A stretch of 64,000 nucleotides of DNA from Oscillospiraceae bacterium. Its GTDB lineage: Bacteria > Bacillota > Clostridia > Oscillospirales > Ruminococcaceae. The notes beneath the pieces are model-generated. The model was not told the DNA's origin and did not search any database. It was given only the letters and a program-made list of their open reading frames with translations. The translations under genes and the position numbers were made by a program. Positions 25,748 through 33,580 of this stretch are shown here, one piece after another. Position 1 is the first letter of the stretch. The number at the start of each line of letters is the position of its first letter. The DNA is taken from the NCBI GenBank assembly GCA_017438745.1, contig JAFRUS010000064.1, forward strand, positions 58,032 through 122,031, given 5' to 3'.

Positions 25748-25773
25748 ACAGAGGGGGCAAAAGCCCCCTCTGC
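25748..25773. repeat. GC-rich hairpin before the ABC-F gene
   Basis: CAGAGGGGGC, AAAA, GCCCCCTCTG: a perfect 10-bp stem about 20 bases upstream of the ABC-F ATG on the minus strand. No T run follows in that direction, so it is not a plain terminator; it could shield or regulate the leader. Confidence 0.6.
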
Positions 25774-25787
25774 CAGAAAAACTTTTT

Positions 25788-25874
25788 ATAATCAGCGTGG
25801 GGTTACGGGGCGAAGCCCCGTAACTCTCATCTTCAGGAATCCGGCGAAGCCGGATTCCTGATTAAATCATTTCC
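25788..25874 (+). mobile_element. Miniature inverted-repeat element (copy E, left end missing)
   Basis: Starts within the first hairpin (AATCAGCGTGGGG), then keeps ACGGGGCGAAGCCCCGT, GGAATCCGGCGAAGCC and the right end TTAAATCATTTCC. It separates glnN from the ABC-F gene. Confidence 0.75.
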
Positions 25875-25881
25875 AATCTGA

Positions 25882-27981
25882 TCAGATCTTGAACATTAAT
25901 TCAGAGTAAACAGGGAATGGCCAGTATTTATCTGAAACTATTGTTTCAAGTTCATCAGCAACAGCTCTGAGTGACTGCATTCTGCTGAATACTTCGTCTC
26001 TGTAGAAACGTGATAATTTATAAACGTCATCTGAAAGATCCTTAGCATTGATGAGGATGTGTTCGAGTTCTTCAACTTCGTTGTTCAGGCAGTTGAGTGA
26101 ACCTGAAAGCTTGTTTGCGAGCTTTTCCTGTGCAGGATTTGTAATGCCGGCATTTCTCATTGAAGTGAGTGCATTGCATACGTCAGCTGTGTACTTCATA
26201 ACTGCAGGATAGATCTGCTTCTTAACCATGTCGATCATAGTAAGTGCTTCAATGTTAATTACCTTTGAGTAGTTATCAAGAAGAACTTCAGTTCTTGAAG
26301 CGATTTCTACCTTTGAGTAAACTCTGAACTTTTCGAACATTTCAACGTTCTTGTCAGCGAGATATGTAGGAACACAGTCAACAGTTGAAACGTAGTTAGG
26401 GAGATGTCTTACTTCTGTTGCTTCCTTTACCCATTCATCTGAATAACCGTTGCCGTTGAAGATGATGTTCTTGTTTTCCTTGTATGTTCTTACGAGAAGA
26501 TCTCTGAGCTTTTCGTTGAAGTCTTCAGCGCCTTCGAGTTCATCAGCAAATTCGCAGAGAACATCAGCAACTGCTGTGTTGAGCATAACGTTTGTGCATG
26601 AAATTGAATCAGCAGAACCGAGCATTCTGAATTCGAACTTGTTTCCTGTGAATGCGATAGGTGATGTTCTGTTTCTGTCAGTGTTGTCCTTCTTGAATGA
26701 AGGAAGTGCGTCAACGCCGATCTTGAATTTAACGTTTGAGTTAACTTCTGCCTTTGTGTCATTTTCAAGAGAATCGAGGATACCCTGAAGTTCGTCGCCG
26801 AGGAACATTGAAACGATAGCAGGAGGAGCTTCGTTTGCGCCGAGACGGTGATCGTTTCCGGCACTTGCTGCAGAAAGTCTGAGAAGGTCTGAGTACTTGT
26901 TTACAGCCTTGATGAATGCAACAAGAATTGTGAGGAACTGTGTATTTTCAGTTGGTGTGTCACCAGGATCGAGAAGGTTCTGACCGTCGTTTGAAGCCAT
27001 TGACCAGTTGTTGTGCTTACCAGAACCGTTTACGCCTGCGAATGGCTTTTCGTGGAGGAGACAAACAAGACCGTGCTTGAGAGCGATCTTCTTCATGAGT
27101 TCCATAGTGAGCTGGTTGTGGTCAGATGCAATGTTTGTTGTTTCGAAAACAGGAGCAAGTTCATGCTGAGCCGGAGCAACTTCGTTGTGCTTTGTCTTTG
27201 CAGGAATACCGAGCTTCCAGAGTTCCTCGTCGAGTTCGTGCATGTAAGCAGAAATTCTTTCCTTGATGTTACCGAAGTAGTGGTCTTCAAGTTCCTGACC
27301 CTTTGGAGGCTTTGCACCGAAAAGTGTTCTGCCTGTGATAACGAGGTCTTCACGTCTGTCATAAAGGGCCTTGTCTACGAGGAAGTATTCCTGTTCAGCA
27401 CCTGCTGTTGAAAATACTCTTGTAGCTGTTGTGTTGCCGAAGAGTTTCAGAATTCTGAGTGCCTGTTCGCTGAGTACGTCCATTGAACGAAGAAGAGGAG
27501 TCTTCTTGTCGAGGATCTCGCCTGTGTATGAGCAGAAAGCTGTTGGAATGTAAAGTGTGCCGTCCTTGATAAATGCATCAGAAGTAGGATCCCAAGCTGT
27601 GTAGCCTCTTGCTTCAAATGTAGAACGGAGACCGCCTGAAGGGAATGAAGATGCATCAGGTTCGCCCTTTATAAGTTCCTTGCCTGAGAATTCAAGGATT
27701 ATAGTTCCGTCCGGATTTGGTGAAAGAAAAGCGTCATGCTTTTCAGCTGTTACGCCTGTCATAGGGTGGAACCAGTGTGTGTAGTGTGTAGCACCCTTTT
27801 CAACTGCCCAGTTCTTCATGGCATTTGCAACAACGCTTGCCACACTGCTGTTGAGTGGTGTACCCATTCTCTTGGTCTGCATTACTGCCTTGTAAACATC
27901 CTTTGTAAGACGTTCTCTCATTACCTGCTGATTGAATACATTACAGCCGAACATTGATGCGACGCTCTTTGATTCTTCCAT
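25882..27981 (-). CDS. glnN: Type III glutamine synthetase
   Basis: 699 residues, the GSIII length (types I and II are about 450 and 350). It makes glutamine from glutamate, ammonia and ATP in the cytoplasm. Family features include [37 protein letters not shown] and the [13 protein letters not shown] segment with the glutamate-site Arg. GSIII is common in Ruminococcus and Bacteroides. The gene has its own sigmaA promoter at 28177-28205 and a structured leader (28001-28147), so transcript attenuation, probably by nitrogen state, is likely. AGGAGG precedes the ATG. Confidence 0.97.
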   Translation of the reverse strand: MEESKSVASMFGCNVFNQQVMRERLTKDVYKAVMQTKRMGTPLNSSVASVVANAMKNWAVEKGATHYTHWFHPMTGVTAEKHDAFLSPNPDGTIILEFSGKELIKGEPDASSFPSGGLRSTFEARGYTAWDPTSDAFIKDGTLYIPTAFCSYTGEILDKKTPLLRSMDVLSEQALRILKLFGNTTATRVFSTAGAEQEYFLVDKALYDRREDLVITGRTLFGAKPPKGQELEDHYFGNIKERISAYMHELDEELWKLGIPAKTKHNEVAPAQHELAPVFETTNIASDHNQLTMELMKKIALKHGLVCLLHEKPFAGVNGSGKHNNWSMASNDGQNLLDPGDTPTENTQFLTILVAFIKAVNKYSDLLRLSAASAGNDHRLGANEAPPAIVSMFLGDELQGILDSLENDTKAEVNSNVKFKIGVDALPSFKKDNTDRNRTSPIAFTGNKFEFRMLGSADSISCTNVMLNTAVADVLCEFADELEGAEDFNEKLRDLLVRTYKENKNIIFNGNGYSDEWVKEATEVRHLPNYVSTVDCVPTYLADKNVEMFEKFRVYSKVEIASRTEVLLDNYSKVINIEALTMIDMVKKQIYPAVMKYTADVCNALTSMRNAGITNPAQEKLANKLSGSLNCLNNEVEELEHILINAKDLSDDVYKLSRFYRDEVFSRMQSLRAVADELETIVSDKYWPFPVYSELMFKI

Positions 27982-28000
27982 AATAATTTATCCTCCTGTT

Positions 28001-28147
28001 AAAAAAAGCGTTTCAATTTCATCATAATAATAACGGGTTATAAATTCAGGAAAAATACCAGAGCCGTCACTTACGGATGGATCCGCAGTGATGCTCCGGC
28101 AAGTATTATTCCCTTAGTTACAGATATTATAGACGAAATTGAAACGC
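28001..28147 (-). ncRNA. Structured 5' leader (candidate attenuator/riboswitch) of glnN
   Basis: On the minus strand the arm at 28147-28132 (GCGTTTCAATTTCGTC) pairs over all 16 positions, one as G-U, with 28023-28008 (GATGAAATTGAAACGC), which is followed at once by seven U (28007-28001) and then the ribosome site. The enclosed 108 nt form a nested hairpin: 28056-28064 with 28093-28101, then CACT/AGTG, then CGGAT/ATCCG around a CC loop. This is the form of a terminator that can be switched. I recognise no T-box, SAM, glycine or lysine class. Confidence 0.7.
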
Positions 28148-28176
28148 CATTGTTCCAATTTAAAGTATATAAATAT

Positions 28177-28205
28177 ATGATATATTAATTTGTTCTGTTT
28201 GTCAA
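28177..28205 (-). promoter_or_regulatory. Promoter of glnN
   Basis: Minus strand TTGACA (28205-28200), 17-base spacer, TATCAT (28182-28177). Transcription would start near 28170, just before the leader's first helix arm, giving a leader of about 190 nt. Confidence 0.8.
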
Positions 28206-28228
28206 TAGTAAAGCACGTTTTTTGTGTA

Positions 28229-29596
28229 TTACTTACATATTCCGGATAAAAACGAAGTGATTTCAGATAAATTCATGGAGTGCGATCCCTTGATAAGAAC
28301 TGTGTCAGATATCTCAAGATGATCACGGATGCTCTTTACTGCTTCTTCGTTGTTTTCGAAATGTACGGTTTTCAGATAAGGATTAGTCTTCTTTGCTTCC
28401 TCTTCAATGTACTTTGCCTCTGGGCCTATGCAGATAAGTGTATCCAGACATTCAGCGGCATAGGCGCCAACTTCGCGGTGCATTTTTTCTGAATTTTCAC
28501 CAAGTTCCTTCATGTCGGCAAGTACAGCAGCTTTTCTTCCCGGAAGAGTGCTTATTACCTTGAGTGAAGCTTTTACCGAGTCAGGATTTGCGTTGTAGCA
28601 GTCATTGATAAGTGTGTAGCAGTCAGCTTTTATAACATTGAAACGTCCGTCAATGTTTTTGAAGTGACGGATACCTTCAATCGCCTTTCCGGCAGGTTCG
28701 CCGAGAAGTTCTGATATTCTGAATGCTGCGATTGCATTGAGTACCATGTGTTTTCCGAGTGCAGGAACAAAAGCGTTCATTCTTATGTCGTTGGTAACTA
28801 TGGTGAATGAAGTGCCGTCGATACCGTTCTGAACAAGGTTTTCAGCTCTTGTGTCATTTTTGCTGTCAAATCCGAAGAAGCTTGTCTTAACAGAATCAAC
28901 AGTGCTTAATTTATCGTCGTCACCGTTAAGAACGGCAGTTCCGTTTTCTGCAAGGAAAGGAAGCATTTCTGTCTTAGCCTTTAAAATACCGTCACGGCTT
29001 TCGAGAAATTCCAGATGAGCTGTACCGATGTTTGTTATAACTGCAATGTCAGGACGAACCATCTTTGCAAGACGAGTCATTTCGCCGAAGTGGTTGATAC
29101 CCATTTCTATTATTGCAACTTCGTGTTCATCGTTTATTCTGAAAATGGTCTTCGGAACGCCGATCTCATTGTTAAGGTTTCCTTCAGTTTTAAGAACATT
29201 GAAGTGTTCGGAAAGAACGGAATAGATCATTTCCTTTGTGGAAGTCTTTCCTGAGCTTCCTGTAACACCGATAACTTTCAGGTTCTTGAACAGGCTTCTG
29301 TAGTATTCTGCAATATCCCTTAAGGCTGCAGATGTTGACTCAACAACTATCTGAGGCTTGGCAAGGTCAGTTCTTTCGTTTTCTGTAAGTGTGCAGACAG
29401 CGCCGTTTTCAAAAACTGAGTCAATAAAATCATGACCGTCAAATCTCTGACCCTTTATTGGAATGTAGAGAGAGCCTTCCTTAACTGTTCGGCTGTCTAT
29501 AGTAATATCGTTGATGGTAAGTCCTTCAGTATTTTCAGCAGAGATAAGTCTTCCGCCGCAGGCGGCTGCTATCTCTTTAAGTGTCATGGATCTCAT
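28229..29596 (-). CDS. murF: UDP-N-acetylmuramoyl-tripeptide--D-alanyl-D-alanine ligase
   Basis: 455 residues. Adds D-Ala-D-Ala to UDP-MurNAc-tripeptide, the last cytoplasmic step of the peptidoglycan peptide. Mur ligase features: VTGSSGKTSTKEMI (ATP loop, about residue 111), EMGINHFGEM, and NDCYNANPDSVKASL in the C-terminal domain. The N-terminal domain ITIDSRTVKEGSLYIPIKG is typical of MurF. It starts 15 bases after ddl, which makes its D-Ala-D-Ala substrate, so the two form an operon. AGGAGG is 10 bases from the ATG at 29596. Confidence 0.97.
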   Translation of the reverse strand: MRSMTLKEIAAACGGRLISAENTEGLTINDITIDSRTVKEGSLYIPIKGQRFDGHDFIDSVFENGAVCTLTENERTDLAKPQIVVESTSAALRDIAEYYRSLFKNLKVIGVTGSSGKTSTKEMIYSVLSEHFNVLKTEGNLNNEIGVPKTIFRINDEHEVAIIEMGINHFGEMTRLAKMVRPDIAVITNIGTAHLEFLESRDGILKAKTEMLPFLAENGTAVLNGDDDKLSTVDSVKTSFFGFDSKNDTRAENLVQNGIDGTSFTIVTNDIRMNAFVPALGKHMVLNAIAAFRISELLGEPAGKAIEGIRHFKNIDGRFNVIKADCYTLINDCYNANPDSVKASLKVISTLPGRKAAVLADMKELGENSEKMHREVGAYAAECLDTLICIGPEAKYIEEEAKKTNPYLKTVHFENNEEAVKSIRDHLEISDTVLIKGSHSMNLSEITSFLSGICK

Positions 29597-29611
29597 CTTT
29601 AGATGTCCTCC

Positions 29612-30649
29612 TTAGAATCTTGCGAGTGACTTGTTTACGATAAGCTCGCAGAGATCAGGATATTCGATACCTATGGCTCTTGCTTCCTGAGGGAGGAGAG
29701 ATGCAGGAGTCATACCCGGAAGAGTGTTTGCCTCAAGACAGTAAGGTTCGTTGTTTTTACTGTTGAGTATGAAGTCGATTCTTGCGTAAATATTGAGCTT
29801 GAGGGAAGCAAATGCCTTTTCGGCAGCAGCCTGAAGCTTTCTGTTTGTTTCTTCGTCTATTTCAGCCGGGCATACTTCGCGGGTCTTGCCTGAGTACTTG
29901 TTCTTGTAGTCGTAGAATCCGTCAGCTATGATCTCGATAACAGGAAGAGCCTTGCCTTCGATAACACCAATTGAGAATTCACGTCCCTTGATAAATTCCT
30001 CAACGATAGCTTCGTCTTCATACTTAAAGCATGTCTTGAGAGCCTTTTCGAATTCTTCCTTGTTTTCAGCCTTTGAAACACCGATGCTTGAACCACCGCA
30101 GCAAGGCTTTACGATACAAGGAAAGGAGTTCCATTCTGCTGTTTTTCCTGTTTCGTAGTCGTTCTTTGTATAGTGAGCGCCGTTAGCCATATTAATGCCG
30201 TCAGCCATGAGAAGTCTTCTTGTAATGCCCTTGTTCATAGCATTTGCACTTCCAAGGTAGTCAGAACCAGTGTACGGGATACCAAGAAGATCAAAAGTAG
30301 CCTGGATCTTGCCGTCTTCGCCGTTGCATCCGTGAAGCGCCATGAATACGATGTCTGATTTTTTGCATATGTCGATAACGTTTTTTCCGAAGAATCCGTC
30401 AGGGCTTTCGCCTCTGAGTCTCTTTACCTCTTCAAGGTCAGGTGCATCGGCAGCGATAGAAGAAGTTACATCTGAAAAGTCCTGTCTTTCAGCGAATGCC
30501 TTTTCAGGCGGGAAGTCTGTTCCCATGAAAACATCAAGAAGAAAAACTTCGTGTCCCTTTTTGCTGAGTGCCTTTGCACACATAAGACCTGAAGTAAGAC
30601 TTACGTCTCTTTCACCGCTGAGACCACCGCATAATACTGTTATATTCAT
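29612..30649 (-). CDS. ddl: D-alanine--D-alanine ligase
   Basis: 345 residues, ATP-grasp. Joins two D-Ala for peptidoglycan. Motifs: ALHGCNGEDGKIQ, KPCCGGSSIGVSKA (nucleotide loop), EEFIKGREFSIGV and LEANTLPGMTPASL with the metal-binding Glu and Asn. The usual order of domains is present. Sequence alone does not show D-lactate or D-serine preference as in Van ligases. First gene of a ddl-murF operon from the promoter at 30710-30738. Confidence 0.96.
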   Translation of the reverse strand: MNITVLCGGLSGERDVSLTSGLMCAKALSKKGHEVFLLDVFMGTDFPPEKAFAERQDFSDVTSSIAADAPDLEEVKRLRGESPDGFFGKNVIDICKKSDIVFMALHGCNGEDGKIQATFDLLGIPYTGSDYLGSANAMNKGITRRLLMADGINMANGAHYTKNDYETGKTAEWNSFPCIVKPCCGGSSIGVSKAENKEEFEKALKTCFKYEDEAIVEEFIKGREFSIGVIEGKALPVIEIIADGFYDYKNKYSGKTREVCPAEIDEETNRKLQAAAEKAFASLKLNIYARIDFILNSKNNEPYCLEANTLPGMTPASLLPQEARAIGIEYPDLCELIVNKSLARF

Positions 30650-30709
30650 AAACCAATCCTCCGTAGGGTGTTTAATTGTTTCCGTAAGTGTTCATAACAC
30701 CAATATCTA

Positions 30710-30738
30710 ATTATACTATTTTTATTCTGAAAAAGCAA
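30710..30738 (-). promoter_or_regulatory. Promoter of ddl-murF
   Basis: Minus strand TTGCTT (30738-30733), 17-base spacer, TATAAT (30715-30710). Confidence 0.7.
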
Positions 30739-30842
30739 ATATATTTTGCCGGAATTGCAGTGAACGCAAAAAGTTTTTTCCGTTTACTATATGGCGAAAC
30801 AAATCATTTATTTAGTTCAGTTTTATAACCGCAATTAACATC

Positions 30843-30871
30843 TTGCATTTTATAAAGCGATATGGTAAAAT
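30843..30871 (+). promoter_or_regulatory. Promoter of the dockerin/phosphate-binding gene
   Basis: TTGCAT (30843-30848), 17-base spacer, TAAAAT (30866-30871), with AAAAGGAG before the ATG at 30918. Confidence 0.7.
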
Positions 30872-30917
30872 ATATCCGTATTTTATCAGATGAAACGTAC
30901 CCGAAAAGGAGCGTGCT

Positions 30918-33452
30918 ATGAAGAAAAAATTATCATTCATTCTTGCTGCAGTAATGGCTGCATCATGTTTTCCGGTCTGTGCACTGACCGGAAGTGAAGA
31001 GAAAGAAAGTGAAAAAGCTGAGATCAGGGGAGATATCGATGATGACGGTGAACTTTCAGAAGCCGATCTCAGTAATTATATTTCCTGTATAATAAGTAAA
31101 CCTGAGAAGATCGAAACCAGACAATGGTATGATTATAACGGTGACTGGAAAATCAATGTACGTGATGTTATCAAACTGAAAAATGTACTTGACGGAACAG
31201 ATTTTTTCTGGACGGAAGAGAATATGCCAGTTATGGACGGGTCAACTTCCGCCATACCGCTCGAAGCGGGTTTTAAATCCAGAATGCTCGGAAAAAACTA
31301 TGTCAAATCATCTAATTATGTCACTCATCACAAGACTCACGAGGCATTTGACATGCTTCTTTCCGGTGAAACTGACATGATATTCACAGTTCCGATTTCT
31401 GAAGAGCAGAAACAGAAAGCAGCTGATGCAGGTGTGCACCTTAATTTTACTCCTGTTGCAAAGGAAGCTTTTGTTTTTATAGTAAACAAGAATAACCCGG
31501 TAAACTCACTTACTCAGGATCAGATCAGGGATATTTATTCGGGAGTAATAACCAACTGGAAAGAAGTCGGAGGAAACGATGCACCGATCGTTCCTTTCCA
31601 GAGGAACAAGGATTCCGGAAGTCAGAATCTTGTTGTGCAGTTTATGGGGGACAGAGAACTTATCGATCTGAAGAAGACAAATCAGTCCCCGGTAACATCT
31701 ATGGGAAGTCTTATGGACTATGTGACCCTGTATGATAATTCCGCACAGGCAATAGGTTATTCAGTGTATTCATATGCAGCTCAGATGTATGAGAATTCAT
31801 CCGATGTCAAATTTATTGCTGTAGACGGAGTAAAACCGTCAAAATCCACTCTTGCTGACGGTTCATATCCGCTTATAAGCTCAACTTATGTTATGTACAC
31901 GGACAGTGCACCGGAGAGTGTGCATCGTTTTCTTGACTGGGCCGTTTCTGAAGAAGGACAGATGTGCGTTCTTGAAACAGGTTATCTGCCGGTGGAAGAC
32001 ATGGAAATACCTGACTGGCTTGTGCCTTATACAAAGAAGGGAACAGGAAAGCCAAGAGATAAAGACTATAAGCCGGATTATTTCAGATCGGCTTTTAGCG
32101 GCAGTATTGAATGTGACACTCTCGTAGATTTTCTTAAGGACAAAGTAGTTGAAGAGAAAATAAATGATAAATTAAAAACGTTTATAAATTCTGCTGAAGT
32201 CAAGGAATTTTCCAGTAACAGTATGCATATAAGTTATGTGGCGGTAAACGGATATATTTCTTTTAATCTCTGGCATTCCAGAGGCACGGGGAGAGATTAC
32301 GCGGAAAGAACATATTTTCTTAATTTTGATATGAGGAACGGATCGCAGATAAAGGAATTTTCTGATTTGTTTTATAAAGGCGAAACCTTTATAAACTATG
32401 TAAATGATGCTGTAAAAGATGAAATAATCGACTCTTACTATAATGAATGTTATTATGATGTTGTTAAGTCTGAATTTACCGGACTTACCGGTGATATTGA
32501 AGAGTTCTCAATAGAAACTGTCAAAATTCCGGAAAACAACCCTTATCTGTTCTGCAATCCGCACATGAAATTCATAACAACATCATGTAGCACCAACTCT
32601 CATTGGGCCGATAACGCATACCGGTATTATCTTCCTGATTTAATGATAACAGGTGAATTCTTTGACATGAGAGAGATACTCGATCAGTCAAAGCTGAATA
32701 TTGATCTTGACAGCATTAACAAAGCCTTTCGCGGCGATCTGTTTTTTAAGAGAATAACTGATGAAAAAGGAAAAAAATCCAGTGTTCTTGACGGTTCAGC
32801 TTTTCTTACTGCTGAAGAAACTGCTGCGATCAGAGAAAATCTGGAAAAAGCAAAGAAACAGCTGGAATCAGAAGGAATCACAGCAGATATTGGCGCTATC
32901 CGGGAACCTGACAGGAGTTTTCAGGATACAACTATGAATATATTCTGCTATCAGGAATCAGAACGGGTTAAAGTTTGCCATATGTTTGACAGATCCGGTA
33001 ATCCGCTTCGGTTCTCAGATATATTCGGAAAAGAATTTGCTGATCTTGATGATTCGGTACATAGAATAAAATCGGTATCGCTGAATGCCGGTGAAGTCTG
33101 CGTTGAAACAACAGACCTTGATGAAGATAGTATGAATATTACGCGTATTGTTAAATTTGATAAGTCCCGTGTGGATAATAAATACTTCTGTCCGGGTGAG
33201 GAAAAGGCTTCAAGGCGTACTCAGGAAAGTGAAATAAAAACTGTCAGTTGGTGGGGCAATAAAGATTTACCGGTTTACAGTGATTCATATGTTCTTGATT
33301 ACGGTCAGGAAAAAATTATTTTAAAACTTAAGCAGGGTACTAAAGTTACTGTAAAATCCACTGCATATTCACATGACACTGAATGGGCAGAATGCTGGGA
33401 CGATAAAAACGATGATTATTATGGCTGGATCAGAAAAAATTATCTGAATTGA
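30918..33452 (+). CDS. Secreted dockerin, phosphate-binding-like and SH3 multidomain protein
   Basis: 844 residues. Signal peptide about 1-23. Residues 38-92 are an N-terminal dockerin (GDIDDDGELSEADL; DYNGDWKINVRDVIKL). Residues about 105-360 are a PstS-type periplasmic-binding domain: MDGSTSAIPLEAGF, ITNWKEVGGNDAPIVPFQRN, DSGSQ. Residues about 385-780 are one or two domains I cannot name, the later part with a helical EKAKKQLESEG segment. Residues about 790-844 look like a bacterial SH3 domain (VYSDSYVLDY, WAECWDD, YGWIRKNYL). A dockerin on a phosphate-binding fold is unusual; it suggests a cohesin-held surface protein that binds phosphate or senses the wall. Strong terminator follows. Confidence 0.9.
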   Translation: MKKKLSFILAAVMAASCFPVCALTGSEEKESEKAEIRGDIDDDGELSEADLSNYISCIISKPEKIETRQWYDYNGDWKINVRDVIKLKNVLDGTDFFWTEENMPVMDGSTSAIPLEAGFKSRMLGKNYVKSSNYVTHHKTHEAFDMLLSGETDMIFTVPISEEQKQKAADAGVHLNFTPVAKEAFVFIVNKNNPVNSLTQDQIRDIYSGVITNWKEVGGNDAPIVPFQRNKDSGSQNLVVQFMGDRELIDLKKTNQSPVTSMGSLMDYVTLYDNSAQAIGYSVYSYAAQMYENSSDVKFIAVDGVKPSKSTLADGSYPLISSTYVMYTDSAPESVHRFLDWAVSEEGQMCVLETGYLPVEDMEIPDWLVPYTKKGTGKPRDKDYKPDYFRSAFSGSIECDTLVDFLKDKVVEEKINDKLKTFINSAEVKEFSSNSMHISYVAVNGYISFNLWHSRGTGRDYAERTYFLNFDMRNGSQIKEFSDLFYKGETFINYVNDAVKDEIIDSYYNECYYDVVKSEFTGLTGDIEEFSIETVKIPENNPYLFCNPHMKFITTSCSTNSHWADNAYRYYLPDLMITGEFFDMREILDQSKLNIDLDSINKAFRGDLFFKRITDEKGKKSSVLDGSAFLTAEETAAIRENLEKAKKQLESEGITADIGAIREPDRSFQDTTMNIFCYQESERVKVCHMFDRSGNPLRFSDIFGKEFADLDDSVHRIKSVSLNAGEVCVETTDLDEDSMNITRIVKFDKSRVDNKYFCPGEEKASRRTQESEIKTVSWWGNKDLPVYSDSYVLDYGQEKIILKLKQGTKVTVKSTAYSHDTEWAECWDDKNDDYYGWIRKNYLN

Positions 33453-33467
33453 GTGTGAAATGAGATG

Positions 33468-33511
33468 AAATCCGTAAAACTGAAAACTGTTTCAGTTTTA
33501 CGGATTTTTTT
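33468..33511 (+). terminator. Terminator after the dockerin/phosphate-binding gene
   Basis: ATCCGTAAAACTGAAA pairs with TTTCAGTTTTACGGAT, followed by a T run. Confidence 0.9.
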
Positions 33512-33515
33512 GATG

Positions 33516-33544
33516 TTGCATTTTTGTGAAAAAGTTGGTATAAT
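33516..33544 (+). promoter_or_regulatory. Promoter of recD2-comFC-mreB
   Basis: TTGCAT (33516-33521), 17-base spacer, TATAAT (33539-33544), starting right after the previous terminator. Confidence 0.75.
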
Positions 33545-33580
33545 AGAAAAGGTTATATTTATTATCGGGAGGTATGCGCT

